This document shows positions 12,268 to 21,680 of a stretch of DNA of 64,000 nt, piece after piece (position 1 is the stretch's first letter; each line of letters opens with the position of its first letter). The notes under the pieces are model-generated. The model was not told the DNA's origin. It made no database searches and saw only the letters and a list, made by a program, of their open reading frames with translations. Position numbers and translations under genes: made by a program. The stretch is from Arhodomonas aquaeolei DSM 8974. Its GTDB lineage: Bacteria; Pseudomonadota; Gammaproteobacteria; Nitrococcales; Nitrococcaceae. The stretch spans positions 354,589 through 418,588 of the forward strand of contig NZ_KB894800.1 of the NCBI RefSeq assembly GCF_000374645.1, written 5' to 3'.

Positions 12268-12522
12268 GTGCCTGATCCCCAGACTCACGACCGCCAGGAC
12301 CTGATCCAGCCGAACGCCGCGCACCGCTACGAGGTGACGGTGGACGACCTGCCGGTGTCCTGCCCCATGCCCGGGATGTACCTGTGGAACTCCCACCCCA
12401 GGGTCTTCATCCCGCTGCACAAGACCGGCGAGGGCAAGTGCCCCTACTGCGGCGCCGAGTACGTGGTGAAGGACTTCGACCCGGACGACCCGCGCATCCT
12501 CGAGCAGCACCGGCGGGAGTGA
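12268..12522 (+). CDS. Small zinc-finger-domain protein (NDUFS6-like)
   Basis: 84 residues. The motif set SCPMPG, then NSHPRVFIPL, then KCPYCGAEYVV gives a Cys-His-CxxC zinc-binding pattern seen in the small zinc-finger proteins related to the NDUFS6 subunit of complex I. Free-standing copies of this family commonly follow ilvE in gammaproteobacteria; the molecular role is unknown. The GTG start is supported by GGGAGG at 12255-12260, seven bases upstream. Confidence 0.85.
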   Translation: MPDPQTHDRQDLIQPNAAHRYEVTVDDLPVSCPMPGMYLWNSHPRVFIPLHKTGEGKCPYCGAEYVVKDFDPDDPRILEQHRRE

Positions 12523-12553
12523 ACCCGCCGGTCACCGCCCCCGCCCTTCCATC

Positions 12554-13471
12554 ATGCTGCGCGCCCGCCTCGTAGACGGCCTGCTCCGGCTGACCGCCCG
12601 GCTGCCCCTGCGCCTGCTCCACGGCGCCGGCCGGGCCGTGGGCACGCTCGCGGACGGCTTCCCCAACGACGTCCGGCGCATCGTGCGCGTGAACGTGGAG
12701 CTGTGCTTCCCCGCGCTGTCCCCGGCGGCGAAGCGCACGCTCGCCCGCCGCGCGCTGCAGTCCTCGGCGTGCAACCTGCTCGAGCTGGGGGCGATCTGGC
12801 ACCGGCCGGTGACGGAGACCCTGGCGCTGATCCGGGAGGTGGACGGCGAGGCGGTATTCACCGAGGCCCTGGCCGAGGGCCGCGGCGTGCTCATCATCGC
12901 GCCCCACCTCGGTGCCTGGGAGCTACTCCAGGCGTGGGTCGCGCAGCGCACCCCGCTCCACGCCCTCTACCGCCCGCCACGCCAGGCGTGGCTGGAATCG
13001 CTGCTGGTGGCGGCGCGCTCGCGTACCGGTGCGCGCTTCCACCCCGCCCGGGCCGGCGGCGTGCGCGCCCTGCTGCGGGCGCTGCGCGACGGCGAGAGCG
13101 TCGGCATCCTGCCGGACCAGCAGCCCCCCGGCGAGGGCGTGCACGTGCCCTTCTTCGGCCAGCCGGCCAAGACCATGACCCTGTTCGGCCGCATCGCCGA
13201 GCGCAGCGGCGCCCCGGTGGTGATCGGCTGGGCCGAGCGCCTGCCCGCCGGCCGGGGCTTCCGCGTGCACTGGCGCCGTGCCGACCCGGCGGTGGCCGCC
13301 CCGGACCCGGCCACCGCCGCGACCGCCCTCAACCACACCATCGAGGCGGCGGTCCGCGAGCAGCCGGAGCAGTACCTGTGGAGCTACCGCCGCTTCTCCC
13401 GCCAGCCCGAGGGCGTGCGCAACCCGTACAAGCGCTTCGCCGACCGCGGCCGCTGGCTGGTGGAGCGCTGA
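12554..13471 (+). CDS. Lysophospholipid/lipid A-type acyltransferase (LpxL/HtrB family)
   Basis: 305 residues. The segment HLGAWELLQ near 116-124 is the catalytic H(x)4-E/D motif of the lipid A secondary acyltransferase family; PDQQPPGEGVHVPFFG, and YLWSYRRFSRQPEG near the end, are also typical. These inner-membrane enzymes transfer lauroyl or myristoyl groups to Kdo2-lipid IVA. It is the last gene of the glnE-ilvE group and stands next to the surface-glycan cluster. A second paralogue lies at 28503-29435; which one acts first on lipid A cannot be decided from sequence. Confidence 0.88.
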   Translation: MLRARLVDGLLRLTARLPLRLLHGAGRAVGTLADGFPNDVRRIVRVNVELCFPALSPAAKRTLARRALQSSACNLLELGAIWHRPVTETLALIREVDGEAVFTEALAEGRGVLIIAPHLGAWELLQAWVAQRTPLHALYRPPRQAWLESLLVAARSRTGARFHPARAGGVRALLRALRDGESVGILPDQQPPGEGVHVPFFGQPAKTMTLFGRIAERSGAPVVIGWAERLPAGRGFRVHWRRADPAVAAPDPATAATALNHTIEAAVREQPEQYLWSYRRFSRQPEGVRNPYKRFADRGRWLVER

Positions 13472-13490
13472 CCCGGCGGGACGCGCCGGG

Positions 13491-14159
13491 TCAGTCCCCG
13501 TCGCCGAAGCGGTAGCCGAAGCGCTCGATGTCCTCGGCGTAGTGCCGGGCCACCAGCGCCCGGGTCTCCGGCGTGTAGTAATCCTGATAGGTCCCGCGGT
13601 CACCCGCGCGGCGGCGGTGCGGCAGCGCCGGCGCCTCGATGCCGATGCGCTCGCACACGTGGGCGAAGTCCTCGGAGAGACGCTCGTAGCGGGCGACGAA
13701 ATCCACGATCTGCCGGCCGTGGAAATCGCACACGTACTCCCACTGGCGCTCCTGGGAGATGTCCAGCAGGTAATCGTAGGCCCGTTCCGGGTCGAGCTTG
13801 GCACGGATGAACGTCTCGAAGGTATCCAGGTGCGCGGTGCGCTGCGGGTGCTCGCGCCTGAGGTGGTGGAACGAGCTCACCTGCAGATCCCAGGGATTGC
13901 GCACCACGGCGAACTTGAACAGCCCCTCGTAGAGCTCGCGGGGCAGCATCTCGTAGGCGGCGATCGCCTTGGCATGGCGCGGGAACTTGATGCCCAGCGC
14001 GTGCTTCGGCCGGGTCATCTGGCTGATCAGGCTCGCCGCAGCGAGCACCGGCGTGTACGGCCAGCCCCAGCGGTACGGACGCAGGGCCGTGCGGATGCTC
14101 GTGCCGCCGGTCTTGGCGATGTGCACGAACAGGAATCGGTGACGGTAGGAAATCAGCAT
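13491..14159 (-). CDS. Sulfotransferase-family protein
   Basis: 222 residues. The N-terminal FLFVHIAKTGGTSIRTAL matches the 5'-phosphosulfate-binding loop of the Sulfotransfer_2 family, and FAVVRNPWDLQVSSFHHL matches the 3'-phosphate-binding RNPWD-type motif. It would transfer sulfate from PAPS, here probably to a cell-surface sugar given its neighbours. Its ATG (14157-14159) overlaps the stop codon of the upstream glycosyltransferase by one base, so they are translationally coupled. The acceptor is unknown. Confidence 0.82.
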   Translation of the reverse strand: MLISYRHRFLFVHIAKTGGTSIRTALRPYRWGWPYTPVLAAASLISQMTRPKHALGIKFPRHAKAIAAYEMLPRELYEGLFKFAVVRNPWDLQVSSFHHLRREHPQRTAHLDTFETFIRAKLDPERAYDYLLDISQERQWEYVCDFHGRQIVDFVARYERLSEDFAHVCERIGIEAPALPHRRRAGDRGTYQDYYTPETRALVARHYAEDIERFGYRFGDGD

Positions 14160-15280
14160 CAGGGGGTTCCGGCTCGTTCGTCCAGGCCCAGCGCCCGCAG
14201 GTAGCCCGCCGCGCTGGCCTCCAGTGTATACCCCGCCGCCGCGCCCCGGAGCGTCTCCGGCGGCAGGGGGGCGTCCAGGACCGCCGCCATGGCCGCCGCC
14301 ATGGCGATGTCGTCGCCCACCGCCACCAGCGGCCCGAAGCGCCCGTCCGCGAGCAGCTCCCGGGGTCCGCTGGGGCAGTCCGTGGCCACCACCGGCGTGC
14401 CCAGCGCCACCGCCTCGGTGAGCACGTTGGGCGAGCCCTCCCAGGCCGAGGACAGCACGAACAGCGAGGCCCGCGCCATCCAGGCGTAGGGGTTGGCCAC
14501 GTGCCCCGGCAGGGCCAGATCGTCGGCGACGCCGAGCTCGGCCGCCTGCGCCTCCAGCGCCCCGCGCTGGCCGCCGTCGCCGAGGATCACCAGCCGCGCC
14601 GGGCGCCCGGCGCGCAGCCGCGCGAACGCGCGCAGCAGCGTGGGGAAGTCCTTCTGCCGGGTCAGCCGCCCGGCACCGAGGATCACCGGCGGGCCGGGCT
14701 CGCGCAGCCACGGATGGTCCGGCTCGGCGCGCGCCTGCTCGGCGAGATCCGGTGAAACCACCGGGTTGCGTACCACGCACACGCGCCCGGCGGCGAGCCC
14801 GGCGATACGCCGGGTGTCCTCGGCCACGCCCTCGGAGACCGCGACCACCCGGTCCACGCGATGGTAGAGCACCCGCATGGGCGCATAGCGCAGCCACCGT
14901 CCCAGCCGACTCCGTCCCGCAAGCGCGGCGGAGAGGTTGGTGCCGAGGCGCCCGGCGAGGTGCACCGGCACCCGGGCCAGCGCACGGGCGACGATGGCGG
15001 TGCGGATGGCGCGGTCCTTGGCGGCGAGCAGCGCCACCGGGCGCTCCCGGCGCAGGTAGCGCGCGAGCGCCAGCACCGCCATCTGGCTGTGGCGGTGGCC
15101 GGTGTCCACCAGCCGCACCCCCGCCGGCAGCGGACCGGGCAGCCGGTCGGCGCGCACCGCCACCAGGTCCACCGCGTAGCCCCGGTCCACCAGCCCGGCG
15201 AGCAGGCGCACGACCATGCGCTCCACCCCGCCCTTGCCGGAGAAGGCCAGGAACACGGCGATCCGCGGCGCGCCGCTCAT
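14159..15280 (-). CDS. GT4-type glycosyltransferase
   Basis: 373 residues with the two-Rossmann GT-B plan of family 4. N-terminal acceptor-side motif SGKGGVERMVVRLLAGL; C-terminal donor-side motifs GAGRLTRQKDFPTLLRAFA, VILGDGGQRGALE, and SAWEGSPNVLTEAVALGTPVVA with the conserved E-x7-E. It shares near-identical blocks (NPYAWMARA, ATDCPSGPRELL) with the genes at 17111, 18223 and 19534, so the four are paralogues. The start overlaps the asnB-like stop by four bases (ATGA). The sugar donor cannot be predicted. Confidence 0.88.
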   Translation of the reverse strand: MSGAPRIAVFLAFSGKGGVERMVVRLLAGLVDRGYAVDLVAVRADRLPGPLPAGVRLVDTGHRHSQMAVLALARYLRRERPVALLAAKDRAIRTAIVARALARVPVHLAGRLGTNLSAALAGRSRLGRWLRYAPMRVLYHRVDRVVAVSEGVAEDTRRIAGLAAGRVCVVRNPVVSPDLAEQARAEPDHPWLREPGPPVILGAGRLTRQKDFPTLLRAFARLRAGRPARLVILGDGGQRGALEAQAAELGVADDLALPGHVANPYAWMARASLFVLSSAWEGSPNVLTEAVALGTPVVATDCPSGPRELLADGRFGPLVAVGDDIAMAAAMAAVLDAPLPPETLRGAAAGYTLEASAAGYLRALGLDERAGTP

Positions 15281-17097
15281 GCCGGGTCCTCCAGCAGCCG
15301 GAAGGGATCCGCGTCGCTGCCCGGGTCGGCGCCGTCACCCTCCAGCACGATACGGTGCCAGAGCGCGAACTGGACGATGGCGAAGGCCGGCGCGCTGAGC
15401 CGGCCCCGGGCAGCATCCCGGCGCAGCAGCCAGGCCACGCCCTCCGGGCGGAACCACTCGCGCACCGCCGGATGGGCCGGCAGCACGCGCTCCAGCCAGG
15501 CAAGGTGGTCACCGAACCAGCCGCGCACGGGCACGTGGAAGCCGCGCTTGGGGGCATACAGGAGCTCCCGCGGCACCAGGCGCTCGGCCCAGCGCTTGAG
15601 AAAGTGCTTGCCCTGGCCGTCCGCGACCTTGAGCCGGTCGGGCAGCGACAGCCCGAAGGCAACGATGCGGTGGTCGACGAACGGCAGCCGGCCCTCGACA
15701 CCGCTGGCCATGAGCATGCGGTCCGCCTTGACCAGGAGGTTGTCCGGCAGCGCGGTGGTGAGGTCCACGTACTGCATCCGCTGCAGATCCGACCAGCCCC
15801 GCGGCGTCGATGCCCAGGCCTCGACGAACGGCTCCCGGGTGTGGCGCATGGCCCCGGCGAGGGCGTCGCCGGCCAGCCGCCGGCGCGTGCGCCCGCGCAG
15901 CAGGCCGCCGGTGCGGAAGCCGCCGCTGCCCGGCGCGGCCACGGCCTTGAGCCGCCGCTCCAGCGGGTTGACCCGGTAACGCCCGTAGCCGGCGAAGGCC
16001 TCGTCGCCGCCCTCGCCGGAGAACACGACCTTGAGGTCGCGCTGCGCCTGCTCGGCGAGATAGAGGGTCGGGAGGCTGGCGAAATCGCGCATCAGCTCAT
16101 CCGCCGCCCAGATCGTGCGCGGCAGGCGCGCCAGCAGTGCGGCGCCGTCCGGCGCGAAGGGGTGATGCCGGCTCGCGTTGCGCCGGGCCACCTGCGCCGC
16201 CAGGGGCAGCTCGTCGACCATGTCCGGGGCCTCGAAGCCGACGGAATAGGTGTGCAGCGGCTCGTCGCGCAGGCGCGAGAGCGCCCCGAGCAGGGTGGCG
16301 GAATCCACCCCGCCGGAGAGGAACAGGCCGAAGGGCACGTCCGAGCGCTGGTGCTGGCGCATCACCCGGTCGAAGAGCTCGTCGAAGGCGGTGCTGGCCG
16401 ACTCGAAGTCCGTCTCCCACGGCTCCACGGCGCTGGCGTCCCAGTAGCGGCGCCGGCCGCGGACCCGGCCGTCGACCACCTCCATCACCTCCCCCGGCAG
16501 GACCCGCTCGACCCCCTCCAGGATGGTCTCGCGCCCGGCGGCGTACTGGTGCTGGAGATAGCGCGCGAGCCCCACCGCGCGCACCGACGGGCGTGCCGGC
16601 AGCAGCGGCAGCAACGCCTTGATCTCGGAGGCGAAGCGCACGCCGTCGGCACCGGCGGCGACGAACAGCGGCTTCTGCCCGAGGTGGTCCCGGGCGAGCA
16701 GCAGCCGCCGGCGGGGGACGTCGTAGAGGGCGAAGGCGAACATCCCGCTCACGTGCTCGAGGAAGTCGTCGCCGTAGACGCGGTAGGCGTGCAGCAGGAC
16801 CTCGCAGTCCGAGTGCGTGCGGAACGCGCAGCCGGCGCGCTCGAGCTCGGCGCGCAGCTCCACGTGGTTGTAGATCTCGCCGTTGGCGATCAGCACCAGA
16901 GCGCCGTCGGCGGTGACCAGGGGCTGGTGACCGCCGGCGAGATCGATGATGGACAGCCGCGTGTGCCCGAGCGCGACGTTGCCCTCGCGCCAGACGCCGC
17001 GGTCGTCGGGGCCGCGGTGGCCGAGCCTCGCCACGGCGGCGGTGATGCGCTCCTCCGGCACCGGGGCGTCGAGACTGACACCGGCTATACCGCACAT
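15277..17097 (-). CDS. asnB: Asparagine synthase-family (glutamine-hydrolysing) amidotransferase
   Basis: 606 residues. Initiator Met is followed directly by CGIAGV, giving the N-terminal nucleophile Cys2 of class II glutamine amidotransferases, so the start at 17097 is fixed although the frame is open further upstream. The PP-loop FLSGGVDSATLLGAL marks the ATP-pyrophosphatase synthetase domain, and FSGEGGDEAFAGYGRY follows. In isolation this would be AsnB making asparagine; within a glycan cluster such proteins often amidate sugar carboxylates or peptides instead, so the substrate is open. GAGAGG lies nine bases upstream of the ATG. Confidence 0.88.
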   Translation of the reverse strand: MCGIAGVSLDAPVPEERITAAVARLGHRGPDDRGVWREGNVALGHTRLSIIDLAGGHQPLVTADGALVLIANGEIYNHVELRAELERAGCAFRTHSDCEVLLHAYRVYGDDFLEHVSGMFAFALYDVPRRRLLLARDHLGQKPLFVAAGADGVRFASEIKALLPLLPARPSVRAVGLARYLQHQYAAGRETILEGVERVLPGEVMEVVDGRVRGRRRYWDASAVEPWETDFESASTAFDELFDRVMRQHQRSDVPFGLFLSGGVDSATLLGALSRLRDEPLHTYSVGFEAPDMVDELPLAAQVARRNASRHHPFAPDGAALLARLPRTIWAADELMRDFASLPTLYLAEQAQRDLKVVFSGEGGDEAFAGYGRYRVNPLERRLKAVAAPGSGGFRTGGLLRGRTRRRLAGDALAGAMRHTREPFVEAWASTPRGWSDLQRMQYVDLTTALPDNLLVKADRMLMASGVEGRLPFVDHRIVAFGLSLPDRLKVADGQGKHFLKRWAERLVPRELLYAPKRGFHVPVRGWFGDHLAWLERVLPAHPAVREWFRPEGVAWLLRRDAARGRLSAPAFAIVQFALWHRIVLEGDGADPGSDADPFRLLEDPA

Positions 17098-17110
17098 TGA
17101 TCGCCTCTCG

Positions 17111-18226
17111 CTAGTGGCTCTTCCACCGCGGCAATCCGAAAACGTCCAGGTAGGCATCCGTAGCCGCACTGACGGAGTACCTGCGGACCGCCGTGCGGAG
17201 GGAGTCACTGTCCGGTGGGCTCCGGAGTGTCGCAGCCAGTCCCTTGGCCATTTGCTCCGCATGGTCGACCGGCACTAGTGGACCATATCTGCCGCCGTCC
17301 AGGATCTCGGCCGGACCGCTCGGGCAGTCGGTCGCCACTACCGGCGTCCCCATCGACATCGCCTCGATCAACACAAACCCGAGCCCTTCCCACCGGGACG
17401 TGAAGGCCAAAACGTCGGCATGGGCCATGAAGGCATAAGGATTGGAAACGAACCCCGCGAAATCCACATGTCCGCTGATTCCGAGCTGGGAAGCCATGGC
17501 CACAAGCTCCTCCCGCTGTCGTCCTGCTCCAAGTATTACGAGCCGGGCGTCGACGCGCTCGCGCAGAAGCGCGAACGCCTGAAGCAGCATATCGAAGCCC
17601 TTTCGCCTACCGAGCTCGCCGACAGCCAGAATCACCGGCTTGCACCGCGCGCCAAACCATGGGTGATCAGGTCGAGGCTGGGGAGCCGCGAATAAGGAAT
17701 CTGGCACAACCGGGCTGGGGACTACCGTGATGCGCTCGCGCCCGAGTCCCGTGTAAGCCGCCATGTCCTCAGCGACACCGCGGGAGGTGACAATCACGCT
17801 GTCCGCCAATGGGTATAAGCGCCCCATTGAGTTCCGCTGCAACCAACACTCGAATCGCCCGCGGTGACGCAGGTCGATCGATATTGTCGTACCGGAGCTC
17901 AACACAAGACGCGAGGCTACTCCAGATAACTTTCGCGCAAGCAAGGCCGTCCGATTCACCCTGTCCTTGTCCGAGAGGATAACCTTGGGCTGCAGCTCCC
18001 TGAGCCACCTGACCAATGCAGGCAGCGCTGTGTACACGTGTCTCGCCCCCAAATCGATGGCCATGAACCGCTCATGGGAAAAGTCGAGACTGGGTCCATG
18101 CTCACGAACCTTGAGAAGAGCGACGCTATAGCCTCTCCGAACTAACTCCGGCACGAGATGCCGTACCGCAACGTCAACCCCGCTGTGGCCGGATGTTGCA
18201 AAGAAAAGGCAGATATCAACGGTCAT
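17111..18226 (-). CDS. GT4-type glycosyltransferase
   Basis: 371 residues of the GT-B family 4 plan: LAVGELGRRKGFDMLLQAFA, LVILGAGRQREEL, NPYAFMAHADVLAFTSRWEG and GLGFVLIEAMSMGTPVVATD. The usual N-terminal GGVERM is altered to HSGVDVAVRHL, so acceptor recognition may differ from its paralogues. This gene and the next are visibly lower in G+C than the rest of the window, suggesting a separate origin. Its start overlaps the stop of the upstream paralogue by four bases. Confidence 0.86.
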   Translation of the reverse strand: MTVDICLFFATSGHSGVDVAVRHLVPELVRRGYSVALLKVREHGPSLDFSHERFMAIDLGARHVYTALPALVRWLRELQPKVILSDKDRVNRTALLARKLSGVASRLVLSSGTTISIDLRHRGRFECWLQRNSMGRLYPLADSVIVTSRGVAEDMAAYTGLGRERITVVPSPVVPDSLFAAPQPRPDHPWFGARCKPVILAVGELGRRKGFDMLLQAFALLRERVDARLVILGAGRQREELVAMASQLGISGHVDFAGFVSNPYAFMAHADVLAFTSRWEGLGFVLIEAMSMGTPVVATDCPSGPAEILDGGRYGPLVPVDHAEQMAKGLAATLRSPPDSDSLRTAVRRYSVSAATDAYLDVFGLPRWKSH

Positions 18227-19359
18227 GAGGTTACCGGTTCCAGACCGAGCGCCTTCAGGTAAGCTCCGGCGCTTGATTCCGCCTTATAGGGCTCGGCCGC
18301 CAAACGCGTACATTCCGGCGATAACGGGCTCTCAAGCGCCTGATGGATGGCCGCAGCAAGGGCGGAGACATCGTTGACGGGAACCAAATGTCCCAGACGC
18401 CCGCCTTGGAGTATTTCCCTCGGGCCGCTGAAACAGTCCGATGCAACGAGCGGCACCCCCAATGCGGCGGCTTCCACCAAGGCATTGGGCGACCCTTCCC
18501 AACGCGAACTCATGACGAACACCGACGCATGCGCCATGAACGCATAGGGATTGGGTTGCCACCCGGGCAAATCCACATCGCCAGCCACGCCGAGACGTCT
18601 CGCAAGCGCCAATAACCGTTCCCTCTGGCGCCCCTCACCAAGGATAATGAGTCTGACATGACATCGCGCCCGTACTTCCGCAAATGCCCGTAACAACACA
18701 CCGAAGTTTTTCTGCCGACGCAGCCCACCGATTGAGAGGACAACCGGAACCGCATCATCACGCAACCATCGATGCGGAACGGGTTCCTTTGACTCATCGT
18801 AAAGCGAGTCAACAACAGTCGGATTGGGTAGAGTCCAGATCCTCTCACGTGGCACACCGAGCCCTCTCACCAAGTCATCGGCTATACCCGATGACACCGC
18901 AATGAAACCATCAGCACGCCGATATAGCCGCGCCATCTGCATGCAGGTGTACCAGACCCTGATCGGATTCTTGGTTCGTTGCCGCAGTCGGTGAACCAGG
19001 GGATTCCCAACCCTGAAGAGGACGCGGGTGTCGACACCCGCAGCGTCCCGGGCGTCAACGGCGAGCCGGTCGTCACGCAGCTTGGCGCTGATGAGCACGG
19101 CCGGGCGTTCTTGCTCCAGAAAACGGCGCACCGCCGCCACCGGGGAGCCGGTCTCCAGCTCGCTCAGCGCAACAGCGTCATCGCAGCGGTCGAGGAAAGG
19201 GTGGTCACGATCAGCCACCAGCAGATGAACCGTAACGCCCCGCGCCGCAAGCGCATTCGCAGTATGCACCAGCATGCGCTCGACACCGCCATCGCCCTGG
19301 TCGGTGATCAGGATCGCTAGACGGTTGTCATGGACCTCTTGTGCGGGGGTGACTGCCAT
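18223..19359 (-). CDS. GT4-type glycosyltransferase
   Basis: 378 residues. Motifs in order: ILITDQGDGGVERMLVH (acceptor-side loop), SIGGLRRQKNFGVLLRAFA, LIILGEGRQRERL, NPYAFMAHASVFVMSSRWEG, and SPNALVEAAALGVPLVASD with the E-x7-E pair. It is a paralogue of the genes at 14159, 17111 and 19534 and shares their low G+C with 17111. It is divergent from the 19534 gene across a 174-base spacer that must hold both promoters; no convincing -35/-10 pair was found there. It probably heads the minus-strand run down to the sulfotransferase. Confidence 0.86.
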   Translation of the reverse strand: MAVTPAQEVHDNRLAILITDQGDGGVERMLVHTANALAARGVTVHLLVADRDHPFLDRCDDAVALSELETGSPVAAVRRFLEQERPAVLISAKLRDDRLAVDARDAAGVDTRVLFRVGNPLVHRLRQRTKNPIRVWYTCMQMARLYRRADGFIAVSSGIADDLVRGLGVPRERIWTLPNPTVVDSLYDESKEPVPHRWLRDDAVPVVLSIGGLRRQKNFGVLLRAFAEVRARCHVRLIILGEGRQRERLLALARRLGVAGDVDLPGWQPNPYAFMAHASVFVMSSRWEGSPNALVEAAALGVPLVASDCFSGPREILQGGRLGHLVPVNDVSALAAAIHQALESPLSPECTRLAAEPYKAESSAGAYLKALGLEPVTS

Positions 19360-19533
19360 CGGAAGCGGGCGATACCTGTAATTGATCAGAGCCGGTAAGG
19401 AGCATCAAGTGCGAAAAGCTCCACAAGAGACGGCTGAAACGATGGGATACTATCACGTACGCCACAGCTATAGCGCAGGAACGCTGATAGACTCGCGCAC
19501 CAGTAGGCACACAACACCGAGGCGCCCGCTGTC

Positions 19534-20673
19534 TTGAACCAGCCGATCGACATCGCCCTATTCGGCATGATTAGCCGACACCCCGGACGCAACCAGGGGG
19601 GCGTGTCCGTCAGCGTTCAACGCCTCGCCAACGCCCTGGATGCACAAGGCCTTGAGATCCTCGTCGTCACCGCGGAGACCTCCTGCCGCCCAGAGTGGCG
19701 TGCGGGACTCAACCCCGGGGTCCAGTTGGCCGCCTGCCAACGCCTGTCACGCTGGCGGCTGACCCTGCGACTCACCGCTATCCTGCGCCGCCATCGGCCG
19801 CGCGCATTGATCGCGTTTGATCAGCGCGCGGGACTGATCGCCGCCGCGGCCGGGCGCTTTCCCGGCATTCACAGCCCGCTGTTCTGGTCGCCGCGAATCG
19901 CCATTGGCCCCCAGGTCGCAGGAGGCGGCAGATCGGCCCGTCGCGTACTGGCCGGCATCCGGCGCATCCATGCCCGTGCACGGGGCATCATCGCAATCAG
20001 TCAAGGCATGGCCGCGGATCTGGGCGCGCTTACCGGCATACCGGCGTCATCCATCACCACGATATATAATCCGATCGTGGACGGAGCGCTCGAACAAAAG
20101 GCGAAGGAGCCCGCCCCGGGCCGGTTCGACCTGCCCGAAGACACCCCTCTTCTCGTCGCGAGCGGTCGGATGACGCCGCAGAAGGACTACCCCACGCTGC
20201 TACGCGCCGTGGCCAGGGCGAATCGCCGTACGCCCCTGTCCCTGCTGATCCTCGGCGAGGGCCCGGAACGGCCGGCCCTGGAGGCCCTGAGCCGGGAGCT
20301 CGGCCTGGGGGACAGAGTCGCCATGCCCGGCTATCTGTCCAACCCGTTTCCGGTCATGCGACAGGCGGACACCTTCGTGCTGAGCTCCCGATACGAAGGA
20401 TTCGGCAACGTCCTCGCCGAGGCCCTGGCACTGGGTCTGCCGGTGGCCGCCACCGACTGCCCGTTCGGGCCGCGCGAGATCCTCGCCGACGGCCGCTACG
20501 GCGCGCTGGTACCCGTGGGGGATAGCGAGGCACTGGCAGAGGCGATCGCCACCACCCTGGAGCACCCGCCGACCCCCGAACACCAGCATGCGGGGGCGGC
20601 ACGCTTCGAGACCGGGCGAATCGCACGGCAGTACCGCGACACGGTCCTCGGCCCCCCGGGGGATCCCGCCTGA
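19534..20673 (+). CDS. GT4-type glycosyltransferase
   Basis: 379 residues from a TTG start; the first residues NQPIDIALFGM form the first beta strand of the fold, so a later ATG at 19567 would cut the fold and is less likely. Donor-domain motifs: ASGRMTPQKDYPTLLRAVA, LILGEGPERPALE, SSRYEGFGNVLAEALALGLPVAATD, and PFGPREILADGRYGALVPVG. It is the only glycosyltransferase of the cluster on the plus strand and ends six bases before the convergent FkbM gene, an arrangement suggesting an inversion or separate insertion. Confidence 0.86.
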   Translation: MNQPIDIALFGMISRHPGRNQGGVSVSVQRLANALDAQGLEILVVTAETSCRPEWRAGLNPGVQLAACQRLSRWRLTLRLTAILRRHRPRALIAFDQRAGLIAAAAGRFPGIHSPLFWSPRIAIGPQVAGGGRSARRVLAGIRRIHARARGIIAISQGMAADLGALTGIPASSITTIYNPIVDGALEQKAKEPAPGRFDLPEDTPLLVASGRMTPQKDYPTLLRAVARANRRTPLSLLILGEGPERPALEALSRELGLGDRVAMPGYLSNPFPVMRQADTFVLSSRYEGFGNVLAEALALGLPVAATDCPFGPREILADGRYGALVPVGDSEALAEAIATTLEHPPTPEHQHAGAARFETGRIARQYRDTVLGPPGDPA

Positions 20674-20679
20674 ACCCGC

Positions 20680-21669
20680 TCAGCGCCCACGTATGGCGAG
20701 CCGAAGCGCACGCCATGCGGCGCTGAGCTCACGCCGGCGAAAGGCGCCCGCCTGTTCCCGGGAAACCCGTGACAGGACCGCTTCCGGGTCGATGCCGAGC
20801 CGTTCCCGAAGGCCGGCGGCGACGGCCGGGATCGACCATACGGCCGCGGCGTAGTCCACGAGGCCGTAGGCCAGCGCGATCACCCCCGCGGACGCCCCCA
20901 TGTGGACGACGTCCCCTGCCCTGCCGGGCAGCACGTCCGGATCCATCAGGTACAGGACATCGCCGTGAATGAGCTCCCCGCGGGAGAACGGCCGCTCGCC
21001 GCCGGCGAGCTGGCCCGGACGACGCTCGCTGTCGCGGCGCCAGGCGTGCAGCTCGGGGAAACCAACGGGGCGCAGGCCCCGTGACTGCAGGGACTCGTCG
21101 ATACCGGAGAACAGGGGCTGGCCACGATATATGGGGCGGAAACTCACCTCGGTGCGTACTGCCACCAGCTCCTCGGCCAACAGCGAGGACGCGCCGTCGA
21201 AGACCGCCTGCTCCCACCCCTGGACATCGATCTTCATGTACCGGGGGTGGTCCACCGCCTCGTCGCGGACGACGTCATCGAGGGCCTGCGTCACGAGGTC
21301 CACGGTCCGCTCGGTCTCGTAGCGGTGCCCCCGGGAGAACGACTCGGCCAGTGGCCTGTCCGCCGGCAGCAGCGACGAGCATCCCGGGGCGTGGGTCACG
21401 TACAGCACACCGGCCTCGTCCCGGCGCCCGAGCGGGGTGGAGCGCACGCGCAGCGATCGCCACCCCCGGGACTCGCCCGGGGGGAAGTCCGTTGCCCGGG
21501 CATCCGCATCGAAACCCATGACATCGACGCAGACGCCAATCCCGGTCAGATCGGGACAGACCGAGCCGCGGCAACCCACGTCGATGGCGGAAAACGCCGA
21601 CTTATCGCCCATGCGCCCTGCCAGTTCGCGGAGATGGTCACCGACGACGACGGGTTTAATCAGTTCCAT
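20680..21669 (-). CDS. FkbM-family methyltransferase
   Basis: 329 residues. AIDVGCRGSVCP near residue 28 is a SAM-binding glycine motif and YMKIDVQGWEQAVFDGA near 146-162 is the hallmark KIDVxGxE segment of FkbM methyltransferases, which methylate sugar hydroxyls or related groups. The C-terminal 100 residues are alanine-rich and less conserved. It follows the O-antigen ligase gene after 11 bases and closes the minus-strand LPS run, so the substrate is probably a surface sugar. Confidence 0.8.
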   Translation of the reverse strand: MELIKPVVVGDHLRELAGRMGDKSAFSAIDVGCRGSVCPDLTGIGVCVDVMGFDADARATDFPPGESRGWRSLRVRSTPLGRRDEAGVLYVTHAPGCSSLLPADRPLAESFSRGHRYETERTVDLVTQALDDVVRDEAVDHPRYMKIDVQGWEQAVFDGASSLLAEELVAVRTEVSFRPIYRGQPLFSGIDESLQSRGLRPVGFPELHAWRRDSERRPGQLAGGERPFSRGELIHGDVLYLMDPDVLPGRAGDVVHMGASAGVIALAYGLVDYAAAVWSIPAVAAGLRERLGIDPEAVLSRVSREQAGAFRRRELSAAWRALRLAIRGR

Positions 21670-21680
21670 AATGTTCTACT

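Noticed and set aside
14752-17100. 782-codon plus-strand open frame
   Set aside because: It is antisense to the asparagine-synthase-like gene and a glycosyltransferase; its product is His/Arg/Gly-rich and featureless.
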